From NCBI GenBank assembly GCA_003133645.1, contig PKYI01000200.1:1-64000 (forward strand): a DNA stretch of 64,000 bases, given 5' to 3'. The position numbers and the translations under genes were made by a program. The stretch comes from Acidobacteriota bacterium. GTDB lineage: Bacteria > Acidobacteriota > Thermoanaerobaculia > Thermoanaerobaculales > Thermoanaerobaculaceae. This document shows, one piece after another, positions 19,444 to 30,918 of the stretch; the first letter of the stretch is position 1, and each line of letters begins with the position of its first letter. The notes below the pieces were generated by a model that saw only the letters and a program-made list of their open reading frames with translations, was not told the origin of the DNA and searched no databases.

Positions 19444-19725
19444 ATGAGGGGGCTGCTGTCCGTTCCGGCGTTGATCCTCCTCGGCTGGAGCATGGCCGGC
19501 CTCCTGTGGTGGCACCTGCACCGCGGCGCTGCCATCACCGCGATGGTGCCGTGGACGATGGCCGGCATGGCGCTCGTGGCGATTGCGATGGGACTCCTGC
19601 TCACGGCCGTGCCCGCGCCGCCTGGCGGACAGTTGGTGCGCGCCGTCCTGCTCGTCGAGGGTGTCCTCGGGTTCTGGCTGCTGGCTCGTCACGCGCCGGC
19701 GGGGTCCGGTCATGGGCGACGGTGA
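19444..19725 (+). CDS. Small membrane protein, unknown function
   Basis: Hydrophobic segments; 14-nt overlap with the downstream Smr ORF. Confidence 0.5.
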   Translation: MRGLLSVPALILLGWSMAGLLWWHLHRGAAITAMVPWTMAGMALVAIAMGLLLTAVPAPPGGQLVRAVLLVEGVLGFWLLARHAPAGSGHGRR

Positions 19726-20020
19726 CGCGCCCGTTCCGCTGGCCATCGAGGACACGCTCGATCTCCACACCTTCGCCCCGCGGGACGTTGTGTCACTTGT
19801 GGTCGAGTACCTGCTGGCCGCTCGCGCCGCCGGTCTCAGGGAGGTTCGGCTGATCCACGGCCGCGGTCGCGGCGTGCAACGCGCCCGTGTGCGCGCGGCC
19901 CTCGCCTCGTTGCCGTTTGTCATCGCGGCACACGATGCGCCCCCGGACCGCGGGGGCTGGGGCGCCACCGTGGTCGTCCTCGATCCCCCCGAACAGGCTG
20001 ACACCGTCGCGCCCGCTTAG
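19712..20020 (+). CDS. Smr-domain protein
   Basis: LDLHTFAPRDVVSLVVEYLLAARAAGLREVRLIHGRGRGVQRARVRAAL. Confidence 0.85.
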   Translation: MGDGDAPVPLAIEDTLDLHTFAPRDVVSLVVEYLLAARAAGLREVRLIHGRGRGVQRARVRAALASLPFVIAAHDAPPDRGGWGATVVVLDPPEQADTVAPA

Positions 20021-20310
20021 TCCAGGTCCACGTCGCGGACGGGTTTGGTCACCGGCTCGCTCTTCGCCACCTCGAGGAGCTTCTTGAACTTCTCCTCCCG
20101 GATCTCGGCGCCGGCCTTTTCAACGCGCATCGCCTCGTCCATCCTTGCGCGCGCCGCCGCCCTTTCGTCGGAGAGCGCTTGCAGCCGCCCCTCGAGGGAG
20201 GCCGCCGTCTTCGGCTCCTCGTGCGGCTTCGAACCGATGATCACCTGGCGCTCGCTATCGACCTCGAGCAGCGCGCGGCAGTGCGGGCACGTCACCGAAA
20301 AGCTCGACAT
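20017..20310 (-). CDS. Small zinc-ribbon-like protein, unknown function
   Basis: MSSFSVTCPHCRALLEVDSERQVI plus charged helix. Confidence 0.55.
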   Translation of the reverse strand: MSSFSVTCPHCRALLEVDSERQVIIGSKPHEEPKTAASLEGRLQALSDERAAARARMDEAMRVEKAGAEIREEKFKKLLEVAKSEPVTKPVRDVDLD

Positions 20311-20373
20311 CGTCGCCCCTCCGACCCGATTGTACCCGTCCCGCGCCATCCCGAGCGTGCCCCGGGGGCCGTC

Positions 20374-21489
20374 TCAGGCGCCAGCACGAGCCGGGACCAG
20401 CTCGTCAAGCGCGGCGAGGAAGCGCACGTTCTCGGCGTGGGTCCCCACCGACACGCGGCCGCAGTTGACGAGGCCCGGCCCGCCGACCGGCCGGATGATC
20501 ACGCCGCGCTTCTGGAACTCGAGGAACAGCTCGCCGATGTTGCTCCAGAACTCCACCAACACGAAGTTGGTCACCGAGGGCGTGAAGGGGACACCCTTCC
20601 GCTCGAGTTCCCCTTGCAGGAAATCCAGCTCCCTCAGGTTGTGCTCCCGTGAACCCCGCACCCAGTCGGCGTCGTCGATGGCGGCGAGCGCCGCAGCTTG
20701 GGCGAGCGAGGACGTGTTGAACGGCGACCGGACGCGGTTGACCGTGGCGATGACGTCCCGCGAGGCGATGCCGTATCCGATGCGCAGCCCGGCGAGCCCG
20801 TACACCTTGGAGAAGGTGCGCAGCACCATGACGTGGCGTCCGGCCTTGACATCGTCGATTGCGTCGGGAAAGTCGGACCGCGCGACATAATCGTGGTACG
20901 CCTCGTCCATTACGACCAGCGCGCGGTCCCCGACCTCGGCAAGGAAGCGATCGAGCGCCGCCCGGGAGAAATATGTCCCAGTGGGGTTGCAGGGATTGGC
21001 CAGGAAGATGAGCTTCGTACGGTCGCCGACCGCCCGCGCAAGCGCCGGCAGGTCGTGGCCGCGCCCGCTCGTCGCCGGCATGGTCACCGCGCGGCCGTTC
21101 ACCTGGTTGACCGCAAGCAGGTAGGAGACGAACGACTGCTGCGAGAAGACTGCCTCGTCGCCGTCCGCCATGAAGGCGCGCGCCAGCATCTCGATGATCT
21201 CGACCGACCCGGCGCCCAGGATCACCTGCTCGATGTCAACGCCGTGGCGAGCGGCGAGCGCTTTGCGGAGGGCGTACCCGCTTCCGTCCGGGTACCGGTG
21301 CAGTGTGGGCAGCGCCGCCTTGACCGCGGCCACCGCCTTCGGGGACGGGCCGAGAGGGTTTTCGTTCGACGCGAGCTTGACGATGTCGCTCATCCCCAGC
21401 TCCCGCTCCACCTCCTCGATCGGCTTGCCGGGGATGTAAACGGCCAGTTTGCGGATGTACTCCGGCACCTGTGGTCCGCGCATGTTCAC
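20374..21489 (-). CDS. hisC: Histidinol-phosphate aminotransferase
   Basis: VKLASNENPLGPSPKAVAAV...IFLANPCNPTG...TFSKVYGLAGLRIGYG. Confidence 0.93.
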   Translation of the reverse strand: MNMRGPQVPEYIRKLAVYIPGKPIEEVERELGMSDIVKLASNENPLGPSPKAVAAVKAALPTLHRYPDGSGYALRKALAARHGVDIEQVILGAGSVEIIEMLARAFMADGDEAVFSQQSFVSYLLAVNQVNGRAVTMPATSGRGHDLPALARAVGDRTKLIFLANPCNPTGTYFSRAALDRFLAEVGDRALVVMDEAYHDYVARSDFPDAIDDVKAGRHVMVLRTFSKVYGLAGLRIGYGIASRDVIATVNRVRSPFNTSSLAQAAALAAIDDADWVRGSREHNLRELDFLQGELERKGVPFTPSVTNFVLVEFWSNIGELFLEFQKRGVIIRPVGGPGLVNCGRVSVGTHAENVRFLAALDELVPARAGA

Positions 21490-22234
21490 CTCTCTCGACC
21501 GCCCGCCCCCCGCGGCGAAGCCCCTCGATCTCTTCGGCCGTCAGTTCCCGCCATGCCCCCGGCCTGAGCGACGGGTCGCGCAGCGGCCCGATCGCAACTC
21601 GCATCAACCGCTGGACCGGGTGCCCGATGCGCAGGAACATCTCCCGCACCTCGTGGGTCTTCCCTTCGCCCACCACCACCCGCCACCACGAGTTCGTTCC
21701 GGAGGCGGTCGGCCGCACCAGCGCGAGATCGCGGGGGACGACCCGCTGGCCCTCGATGAACGTGCCCCGTGCGAGCTTGGCGCGGTCCGGCTCATCCGGC
21801 ACGCCCCTCACCTTGGCGAGGTACTCCCGCAGCACGCCGTAGCGCGGGTGCGCCACCCGCAGTGCGAACTCGCCGTCGTTGGTGAGGATGACCAGGCCCT
21901 CCGAACCGTAGTCGAGGCGGCCGACGGGGAACACGCGCTCGCCCACCTTGCCGCCGAGAGCATCGAGCACCGTCGGGCGGCCTTCGGGGTCGTCGTTGGT
22001 CGTGACCACACCGGGCGGCTTGTAGAGCAGGATGTAGCGCAGCGGCTGCGCCGGTCTGAGACGCTTGCCGTCGATCTTGATCGAGTCGCTGGCGAGGTCG
22101 GCCTGATCGCCAAGCTCGGCCGTTCGGCCGTTGACGGTCACGCGCCCTTCCCGGATCCAACCCTCCGCGTCGCGGCGGGAACACACTCCGGCGCGGGCAA
22201 TCAGCTTCTGGATCCGCTCAAGGCTCACTGACAC
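21236..22234 (-). CDS. rluB: Pseudouridine synthase RluB/RsuA family
   Basis: S4 domain ERIQKLIARAGVCSRRDAE, GRLDYGSEGLVILTNDG; frame continues about 250 nt into hisC. Confidence 0.85.
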   Translation of the reverse strand: MSVSLERIQKLIARAGVCSRRDAEGWIREGRVTVNGRTAELGDQADLASDSIKIDGKRLRPAQPLRYILLYKPPGVVTTNDDPEGRPTVLDALGGKVGERVFPVGRLDYGSEGLVILTNDGEFALRVAHPRYGVLREYLAKVRGVPDEPDRAKLARGTFIEGQRVVPRDLALVRPTASGTNSWWRVVVGEGKTHEVREMFLRIGHPVQRLMRVAIGPLRDPSLRPGAWRELTAEEIEGLRRGGRAVERGEHARTTGAGVHPQTGRLHPRQADRGGGAGAGDERHRQARVERKPSRPVPEGGGRGQGGAAHTAPVPGRKRVRPPQSARRSPRR

Positions 22235-22772
22235 CTTCCCCGCCCGCCTGCTCCACCTCCTCCGGAGTCGGCAGTGCGGAGAGGTCGGACAGGCCGAAGT
22301 GTACCAGGAACTCCTTGCTCGTCCGGTACAGGAGCGGGGTCCCCACCACCTGCTTGCGCCCCGCCACCACGACCAGCTTGCGCTCCACCAGCGTCCTGAC
22401 CACGCCGGCGGAGTTGACGCCGCGGAGGAAGTTGATCTCGGGCAGGGTGATCGGCTGCCGGTATGCGACGATCGCCAGGGTCTCCAGGGCCGCCTGCGAC
22501 AGCCGCGCTCGCGATCGGAACCCCAGGTACTCGTGCAGCGCCCCCTCGTGCTCGGGTCTGGTCGCGAGCAGCCACCCCCCCGCGATGTGTTCGACCCGAA
22601 TCCCGCTCCCCTCCTGCTCGTGCCTTTGCTTGACGAACTCGACCGCCGCCTCGACGAGGCCACGCTCGACCCCCTCCCCGGCCGCGGCGAGCAGGGCGTC
22701 GAGCGTGACCGGCTCCCCGGCGACCGCGAGGACGGCCTCGACCACCGCCGCGAGATCCTTGACCTCAGGCAT
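22218..22772 (-). CDS. scpB: Segregation and condensation protein B
   Basis: LSQAALETLAIVAYRQPITLPEINFLRGVNSAGVVRTL. Confidence 0.92.
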   Translation of the reverse strand: MPEVKDLAAVVEAVLAVAGEPVTLDALLAAAGEGVERGLVEAAVEFVKQRHEQEGSGIRVEHIAGGWLLATRPEHEGALHEYLGFRSRARLSQAALETLAIVAYRQPITLPEINFLRGVNSAGVVRTLVERKLVVVAGRKQVVGTPLLYRTSKEFLVHFGLSDLSALPTPEEVEQAGGEGVSEP

Positions 22773-23535
22773 CGGTGAGGGCATCCATCGGCAGCGGGAC
22801 GCCGGTCGGCGTCAGGTAGATCTCGGCGAACGGCTGGCGCTGGTGCGCCGTCGCGCTGCCGAGCCGCACCAACTCCAGCGCCGCGAGCAGCAGGGTCACG
22901 CCCTCGAGCCGGTCGGGGCGCGTCAACAAGTGGGAGAGCAGCGGGAAGCTGCGCTGCCGGCTCACCAGTTCGAACAACTCGATGATCTTCTCCCGCACCG
23001 AGAACCGGATCGGCGCGAGCTGCATCGCCGCCGGATGGTCGCGCAGGTGGCGTTCCATCACCTCGCGCAGCGCCCTGGCGAGCGCCAGCACGTCCACCTC
23101 CTCGAGGTCCAGCTCGACCTCGACCGGGGCGTCTGGGGCGGCACACCGAACCGGCTCCACGCCGCGCCGCATCTCAGCCAGGCCCGCGAGCTCCGCCGCC
23201 GCGGACTTCACCTTCTCGTACTCGACCAGGCGCTCCACCAGCTCCTGGCGCGGGTCCTTCTCCTCCCCCTCGTGGCGCGGCAGCAGCATCCGGGACTTGA
23301 TCAGCAGGAGCCACGCGGCATACACGAGGTACTCCCCGGCCACCTCGAGATCCAGCTGCTCCATGCGGTGGAGTGCGTCGTGGTACTGGTCGCAGATCTT
23401 GAGGATGGGGATGTCCCAGATCGAAACCTTTTCCTCGCGCACGAGGTGCAGGAGCAGGTCGAGCGGCCCCTCGAACGCCGGCAGGATGACGGACACCCGG
23501 ACGGGCTGCTCGCCGCCTACGAGAGCAGGATCCAT
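22765..23535 (-). CDS. scpA: Segregation and condensation protein A
   Basis: FEGPLDLLLHLVREEKVSIWDIPILKICDQY...EYLVYAAWLLLIKSRMLLP. Confidence 0.93.
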   Translation of the reverse strand: MDPALVGGEQPVRVSVILPAFEGPLDLLLHLVREEKVSIWDIPILKICDQYHDALHRMEQLDLEVAGEYLVYAAWLLLIKSRMLLPRHEGEEKDPRQELVERLVEYEKVKSAAAELAGLAEMRRGVEPVRCAAPDAPVEVELDLEEVDVLALARALREVMERHLRDHPAAMQLAPIRFSVREKIIELFELVSRQRSFPLLSHLLTRPDRLEGVTLLLAALELVRLGSATAHQRQPFAEIYLTPTGVPLPMDALTDA

Positions 23536-24206
23536 AGCAGTCCCGTCACGAACGGCCGCAGGAGGATGTTAAGCACTCCCGTCCATAGCGCCCCGAATAT
23601 CAGCAGAAACCCGTAACGCTCGAGCTGCGCCCACCGCCAATGCCACGCCGGGGGCAGCAGCGCGCCAACGACGTGGCTGCCGTCGAGCGGAGGGATCGGG
23701 ATGAGGTTGAAGACGCAGAGCACGACGTTGATCATCGCGAGGGAGAACAGCAGGTAGATGAGCGGCGCCGCGATCCCGGTCGCACCCTGGGCGCCGTGCT
23801 CCAGCATCGCGCTCAGTACCGCGCGGAATGGCGGGAACAGCGCCTTCACGACCAGCAGCACCGCCGTCACGACCACCGCCAGCGCCAGGTTGGAGGCCGG
23901 CCCGGCGAGACCCACCAGGGCCGGGTCGCGCCGCGGGTTGCGCAGGTTCCGGCTCACGAACGGAACCGGCTTGGCCCAGCCGATAATCGGGGCCCCGATG
24001 GCCGCAAGCATCAGGGGAAACAGCACCGTCCCGATCGGGTCGATGTGCTTGAGCGGGTTGAGCGTGATGCGGCCCAGCCAGCGCGCCGTCGGGTCGCCGA
24101 GGCGTTCCGCCACCCAGCCGTGCGCCGACTCGTGGACGGAGATCGCCACGGCGAACGCCAGCAGTTGGATGACGATCTCGGGCAGCCGGGCGACCAGGCT
24201 CTCCAT
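23517..24206 (-). CDS. Site-2 protease family (M50) membrane metalloprotease
   Basis: HESAHGWVAERLGD (HExxH), LFNLIPIPPLDGSHV. Confidence 0.9.
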   Translation of the reverse strand: MESLVARLPEIVIQLLAFAVAISVHESAHGWVAERLGDPTARWLGRITLNPLKHIDPIGTVLFPLMLAAIGAPIIGWAKPVPFVSRNLRNPRRDPALVGLAGPASNLALAVVVTAVLLVVKALFPPFRAVLSAMLEHGAQGATGIAAPLIYLLFSLAMINVVLCVFNLIPIPPLDGSHVVGALLPPAWHWRWAQLERYGFLLIFGALWTGVLNILLRPFVTGLLWILLS

Positions 24207-24325
24207 GGCGCGGCATGGTAGCAGACGCCGCCCCGGCCCCAAGGCGCCCGCGTCATCTGCGATAATCGTCCAGGGTGCAGCCGCGCGGCACCGGCCGGCG
24301 GCCGCCTTCCCGCGGGAGGGGGATC

Positions 24326-25939
24326 GTGCCGCACCGGCTGGCCTCGAAGCTCATCCTGGCTCTTGCTCTCATCGTCCTGATCGTCAAGACCTTCGCGATG
24401 TACATCAACGTCACGAGCCAGGAGGCGCGCCTGCTCGAGAGCATGACCCTGGGCGCCGACCAGCTCTCCCGCAGCATTACGTCGGCGACGTGGCAGATGA
24501 TGCTCGCCGACCGCCGCGACGCCGCGTACTCGGTGATGCACACGATCGCCCTCAAGCAGGGGATCGACCGGATCCGCATGTTCAACAAGGACGGCGAACT
24601 GATGTTCTCCACGGTCCCCGAGGAGCGCATCCTGGTCGACAAGCGCGCCGAGGTGTGCAACCCCTGCCACTCGTCTTCGAAACCGCTGGTCAAGGTGGAC
24701 GTCCCTAACCGGGCCCGGACGTTTCGGGACCTCGACGGCCGGCGCAAGATGGCCATGATCACTCCGATCTACAACGAGCCATCGTGCAGCAACGCCCCGT
24801 GCCACGCCCATCCGGCCAGCGTCAGCGTCCTCGGGGTCCTCGACCTCGGGATCAACCTGTCGAGGGTGGACCAGGAGATCGCCTCGATCCGAGCGCGGAC
24901 GCTGGGACTCGGCTTGGTGGAAGTGGTCCTCATCGGCATCTTCGCCGTCTTCTTCACCCGCCATTTCGTGGAGACGCCGATCCAGCGGCTGATCGACGGC
25001 ACCAGGGCGATCAGCGACATGAAGCTCGACCAGCCGATCACGATCCGCTCGAGCGTGGAGCTCGAGGAGCTGTCGCACTCGCTCAACGTCATGCGCGAGC
25101 GCCTGCAGGCGGCGATGGCGGAGAAGGCGCAGTTCACCCAGCGCCTGGAGAGCAAGGTCGAGGAGCGCACGGCCCAACTCAGGACCGCGCAGCAGAAGCT
25201 GATCCAGGCCGACCGGCTCGCCTCACTGGGCCAGCTCGCTGCGAGCGTCGCGCACGAGATCAACAACCCGGTTTCCGGCGTCCTCAACCTCGCGATGCTG
25301 ATGCAGCGCATCCTCAAGGACGATGGCATCCCTCCGGGGAGGGTCGATGAGTTTCGCCGCTATTTGGGCCAGGTCGCTACCGAGACTACGCGGGTCGGAC
25401 GCATCGTTTCCGACCTGCTCTCGTTCTCGCGCCGTTCCAAGCCCCAGAGCGCCGAGGCCGACCTCAACGCGATCGTCACGAGCACGGCGTCCCTCGTCTA
25501 CCACAAGCTCGAGCTTGCCGGCGTCGCGGTGGACCTCGACCTGGCCGACGGGCTCCCGGCCATTCGCTGCGACGCCTCGCAGATCCAGCAGGTCGTGATG
25601 AACCTGGTGCTCAACGGCTCCGAAGCGATCAAGGGAGGCGGCCGCCTGACCGTCCGGACGCGGACGGATCCCGGCGCCGCCCGGGTCGTGCTCGAAGTGA
25701 CCGACACCGGGTCCGGGATCCCGCCGGAGCTGCTGAGCAAGATCTTCGACCCGTTCTTCACCACCAAGGAGGAAGGAAAAGGGGTCGGCCTCGGCCTGGC
25801 CGTCGTCTACGGCATCGTCAACGCCCACGGCGGCGAAATCGAGGTCGCGACCCGCGTCGGCGAGGGGAGCACGTTCCGCGTGACGCTGCCTTTGAAACCC
25901 CCGGAGGCGCCAGCAACGGGCATCAATGGAGGGCTCTAG
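24326..25939 (+). CDS. Sensor histidine kinase with CxxCH-type motifs in the sensor region
   Basis: TM, sensor with CNPCH and [28 protein letters not shown]-box, GHKL ATPase. Confidence 0.9.
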   Translation: MPHRLASKLILALALIVLIVKTFAMYINVTSQEARLLESMTLGADQLSRSITSATWQMMLADRRDAAYSVMHTIALKQGIDRIRMFNKDGELMFSTVPEERILVDKRAEVCNPCHSSSKPLVKVDVPNRARTFRDLDGRRKMAMITPIYNEPSCSNAPCHAHPASVSVLGVLDLGINLSRVDQEIASIRARTLGLGLVEVVLIGIFAVFFTRHFVETPIQRLIDGTRAISDMKLDQPITIRSSVELEELSHSLNVMRERLQAAMAEKAQFTQRLESKVEERTAQLRTAQQKLIQADRLASLGQLAASVAHEINNPVSGVLNLAMLMQRILKDDGIPPGRVDEFRRYLGQVATETTRVGRIVSDLLSFSRRSKPQSAEADLNAIVTSTASLVYHKLELAGVAVDLDLADGLPAIRCDASQIQQVVMNLVLNGSEAIKGGGRLTVRTRTDPGAARVVLEVTDTGSGIPPELLSKIFDPFFTTKEEGKGVGLGLAVVYGIVNAHGGEIEVATRVGEGSTFRVTLPLKPPEAPATGINGGL

Positions 25940-26058
25940 GGCGTGCTCGCGCTCGCCGCGGCCGGGGTCGTGGACAGCGAGACTCTTCTGATCCTGCGCG
26001 ACGCCGTCGCGGCCGCGCACGACACAACACGCGGTTCGGACCGCTCTGGGGGCGTGAC

Positions 26059-27417
<1,359 letters not shown>

Positions 27418-27524
27418 GCCGCCACCCCTCCCCACCCTGCCAGCGACGGCGCTGAGTCGTCGCCTCTCCCACGACGGCCGCCTGCGGTCACCCCTGCCCC
27501 TTGCCCTCGACCCTCTTGCCGTCG

Positions 27525-27728
27525 TCAGTCATGCCCGTGCCGAGGACTCGCGAAGACTTGGTCGTCCGGGTCGAGCCCGAAACCCCAGCGCTTTCGCAGC
27601 CGTGCGAGGGCCATGGTCGCGGCTCCCCACCCAACGACGACGAAGCAGAGGAGGGTCAAGACGCCGAGCAGAATGTTGGTGATCGTCAACCACAGCGTCT
27701 TGGGATCGCCCAGCTCGATTTCGAACAT
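27525..27728 (-). CDS. Small membrane protein, unknown function
   Basis: MFEIELGDPKTLWLTITNILLGVLTLLCFVVVGWGAATMALARLRKRWGF. Confidence 0.55.
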   Translation of the reverse strand: MFEIELGDPKTLWLTITNILLGVLTLLCFVVVGWGAATMALARLRKRWGFGLDPDDQVFASPRHGHD

Positions 27729-28009
27729 GATGCGCCTCCGTCCTCGCTCGTCACTTCGACCCCCTATGCAGGGGTACGCTCGACCCTCCTTTAGCAAGAC
27801 CCATGCCGCCCACCCTACCCGTGGTGATCTCGTTGCAACCAATTGATTTCAACCTAGTGTCGAAGGGGGTCTGCGGGTTCATCCGGGCCTGCCGTGTCGG
27901 GAATTCCAACACTGGGCTCGGGAAATCCAACACGAAGGAATGCCGACCAAGAACAAGTCCATGCCGCAACCGGCACCCCTTTCTTGTTACTCTTTCCTCA
28001 GGAGGTCCG

Positions 28010-28381
28010 ATGAGCGACCGGGTGTTCATCCAGGGACTCGAGGTCTATTGCGTCATCGGCCTGCAGCCGTGGGAACGGCAGGTGATGCAGAAGGTCCGCA
28101 TCGACCTCGCGATCGAGGCCGACTGCCGCCCCGCCGGCGCCGCCGACGACCCGGCGCTCGCACTCGACTACAAGGCCGTCTCCAAGAGAGTTCAGCAGCT
28201 CGTGGAAGGGTCGGCGTTTCAGCTCGTGGAAGCCCTGGCGGAGCGAATCGCCGATGCCGTCCTCGCCGACTTCGCCGGCGCGGCCTCGTTGCGCGTGCGT
28301 GTCGCCAAACCGGGCGCCGTGCGCTTTGCCGAGGCGGTCGGTGTCGAGATCGAGCGCCGCCGCGAGGAGCCCCACCCCTGA
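28010..28381 (+). CDS. folB: Dihydroneopterin aldolase
   Basis: RVFIQGLEVYCVIGLQPWERQVMQKVRIDLAIEAD...LDYKAVSKRVQQLVEGSAFQLVEALAERIA. Confidence 0.92.
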   Translation: MSDRVFIQGLEVYCVIGLQPWERQVMQKVRIDLAIEADCRPAGAADDPALALDYKAVSKRVQQLVEGSAFQLVEALAERIADAVLADFAGAASLRVRVAKPGAVRFAEAVGVEIERRREEPHP

Positions 28382-28881
28382 TGCGCATGTTCCTCTCCAT
28401 CGGCTCCAACGTCGAGCCGCGGAAGAACCTCGCGCTCGCGCTAGCCGAACTTGCGCGCCGGTTCGAGGTGGTGGCGGTATCTCCGGTGTACCGCACCGCC
28501 CCGGTCGGTGACGCCGACCAGCCCGACTTCTGGAACCTCGCAGCCGAGCTGGCAACCGATGAGCCCCCGCTTCGTGTGCACCTGGAGCTGCGCGCCATCG
28601 AGGACGCCCTCGGACGGCGACGGAACCCGGCGCGCCCGTTCGGACCACGCACGGTGGACCTCGACCTCGTGCTCGCCGGCGGCCTCACCGGCCGGTTCGG
28701 CGACCTGGAACTTCCGTCCGGCCTCGTGCAGCGCGAGGCGTTCGTGGCCGTTCCCCTCGCCGACATCGCCCCGGAGTTCCTGCATCCGCTGCTTGGGACC
28801 ACGATCGCCGAGCTTGCTCGAGCGGCGTTGGCAGTCGCCGCTCGCCGGCCGGAGCCACTCGCCGTGGAGCTCGCCCCATGA
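28381..28881 (+). CDS. folK: HPPK (2-amino-4-hydroxy-6-hydroxymethyldihydropteridine diphosphokinase)
   Basis: MFLSIGSNVEPRKNL...GRRRNPARPFGPRTVDLDLVL. Confidence 0.93.
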   Translation: MRMFLSIGSNVEPRKNLALALAELARRFEVVAVSPVYRTAPVGDADQPDFWNLAAELATDEPPLRVHLELRAIEDALGRRRNPARPFGPRTVDLDLVLAGGLTGRFGDLELPSGLVQREAFVAVPLADIAPEFLHPLLGTTIAELARAALAVAARRPEPLAVELAP

Positions 28882-29612
28882 GCCCGACGCCGAAGGTCGT
28901 CCTCGTGACCGGCGGCGCGGTCCGCGTCGGCCGCGCGATTGCGGTCGAGTTCGCGCACGCCGGCTGGGCGCTGGCGTTCACCTATCGCTCGTCCGCAGCA
29001 GCGGCGCGGGGGTTCGAGGCGGAGCTGCGCGCCGCCGGCACTCCCGCGCTCGCGATCGCGGCCGACCTCGACGACCAGGGTTCCCGGGTGCTCGTGGCTG
29101 AGCGTGTCCAAAACGAGTTCGGCGGCCTCGACGCCCTGGTCAACAGTGCGGCCGTCTTCCCGCGCACCCCGTTTGGCGAGCTCACCCCCGCCCGCCTTGG
29201 CGATGTGCTGCGGACGAACCTCGAGGCGCCGGTGTTCCTGACGCAGGCGTGCGCCCCCGCCCTGCGAGCGCGACGCGGCGCGGTCGTGAACATCGCGGAC
29301 ATCTACGGGATCTTTCCCCTGCGCCACCACCTGGCGTACTCGGTCTCCAAGGCCGCCCTGATCGCCGCCACCCGCGCCCTCGCGATGGAGATGGCGCCCG
29401 AGGTGCGGGTCAACGCCGTCGCCCCCGGGATCGCGGTCTTCCCGGAGGGGTACGATGACGCGGCCCGCGAGCGACTGCTCGCCAAGACGCTGCTGCGTCG
29501 GGAGGGCGGCGCCGCCGAGATCGCCCGCACCGTGCTCTTCCTGATCGAAGGGGTGGATACGGTCACGGGCCAGGTCTTGACGGTGGACGGAGGACGGACC
29601 GTGGCGTTGTGA
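28878..29612 (+). CDS. SDR oxidoreductase, possible pteridine reductase
   Basis: VLVTGGAVRVGRAIAVEFA, YSVSKAAL, overlaps folK. Confidence 0.85.
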   Translation: MSPTPKVVLVTGGAVRVGRAIAVEFAHAGWALAFTYRSSAAAARGFEAELRAAGTPALAIAADLDDQGSRVLVAERVQNEFGGLDALVNSAAVFPRTPFGELTPARLGDVLRTNLEAPVFLTQACAPALRARRGAVVNIADIYGIFPLRHHLAYSVSKAALIAATRALAMEMAPEVRVNAVAPGIAVFPEGYDDAARERLLAKTLLRREGGAAEIARTVLFLIEGVDTVTGQVLTVDGGRTVAL

Positions 29613-29669
29613 GGACGGTCAAAGGAAGGGACGATGAAGAAGGCACGCCGCCACGGCGGGGGTTCCCGC

Positions 29670-30842
29670 TCATCCCACGAGGGGTGACTCGACCGGCCGC
29701 ATCGGCGGCGCGACCAGCCAGTACGGCGCCAGGACCACCAGCGTGGCCAGCGCCCGGGCAGGCGACACGGTGCCCGCGATCATCCCTGCGAAGGCGGCGC
29801 TGATCGCCTTGTTCCTGGCCCCGAAACGGAACCCGAGCCGCGGCGAGGTGTAGAACAGCCGCGCCGCGGCCCGCGCAGCCGCCAGCTCGAACCGCAACCC
29901 CGCCATCATCCGGTCGTACGCCGCCAGGGGCCGGCGCGAGCCGAGGTGGCCCAGGATCGCGCCGGCGGCGAGGGTTCCGCTGCGGACCGCGTAGTAGATC
30001 CCCTCCCCGAACAAGGCGTCGGAGAGGCCGGCGGCGTCGCCCACCAGCACGACATTGTTGCGCGCGAGCCTGGGCGCGGCGAGCCCCACCGGAATGAGCA
30101 GCGCCTTCACCTGGATCCGCTCGTGGCGGCGAAGGATCCGGTAGCGGGCGATGAACGCGTCGAGCAACCCCTTCATGTCGCGGTTGTCCGGCCGCTTCCT
30201 GAACCGGTACAGCCCGATGTTCAGATGGTCGCGTTTTGGGAACACCCACCCGTAGCCTGCCGGGATCACGCCGAGGTCGAAGATGCAGGTGTCGCCCACC
30301 ATGTCGAGGACCCCGGGTGCCGGCCACAGCAACGCCTCGATCGCCGGAACCATGAGCGGCTTCGCTCCTGGGAAGAGCTGGCTACGGACCCGGCTGTAGA
30401 CGCCGTCCGCCCCGACCAGCACGTGCGCCGTGACCGTGCCGCTCCCGGTCGTGACCCGGATCCGGCCGCCCTCGAGCTCGAAGCGCTCGAACGTCTCGCG
30501 CTCCCGCAGCGAGGCACCGGCCGCCACGGCCTGCTGCGTCATGAACGAATCGAGGGTCGCCCGCTGCGACATCGCGCCGATCCCCGCGAGCTCGCGCGCG
30601 ACGGGTTGCGAACCCTCATACGCGATCACGACCCTCCTGATCTCGCGCTCGATCACGGGGGCGAGGGAGAACGGCGCTTCGCGCAACGTCTTTGCCGACA
30701 GGCCGCCGCCGCACACCTTGTGCCGCGGCAGTGCCTCCTTCTCGAGCAACAGAACGCGAGCGCCTGCGCTGGCCAGGCGGTACGCGGCGGTGTTGCCTGC
30801 CGGCCCACACCCCACAACTACCGCGTCGAACTCGGCCGCCAT
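29670..30842 (-). CDS. Geranylgeranyl-reductase-family FAD oxidoreductase
   Basis: FDAVVVGCGPAGNTAAYRLASAGARVLLLEKE...VLVGDAAGLSDALFGEGIYYAVRSG. Confidence 0.88.
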   Translation of the reverse strand: MAAEFDAVVVGCGPAGNTAAYRLASAGARVLLLEKEALPRHKVCGGGLSAKTLREAPFSLAPVIEREIRRVVIAYEGSQPVARELAGIGAMSQRATLDSFMTQQAVAAGASLRERETFERFELEGGRIRVTTGSGTVTAHVLVGADGVYSRVRSQLFPGAKPLMVPAIEALLWPAPGVLDMVGDTCIFDLGVIPAGYGWVFPKRDHLNIGLYRFRKRPDNRDMKGLLDAFIARYRILRRHERIQVKALLIPVGLAAPRLARNNVVLVGDAAGLSDALFGEGIYYAVRSGTLAAGAILGHLGSRRPLAAYDRMMAGLRFELAAARAAARLFYTSPRLGFRFGARNKAISAAFAGMIAGTVSPARALATLVVLAPYWLVAPPMRPVESPLVG

Positions 30843-30918
30843 GGTGTCATCATATCCTGTCGCGAACTGGTCTCGCTCCCAAACGGCCGCGCACGATTGC
30901 GTCCCCTATACTCTCGCG

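Noticed and set aside
27970-28000. Sigma-54 promoter upstream of folB (CGGCACCCCTTTCTTGTT)
   Set aside because: GG is present at the -24-like position but the required GC at -12 is absent.
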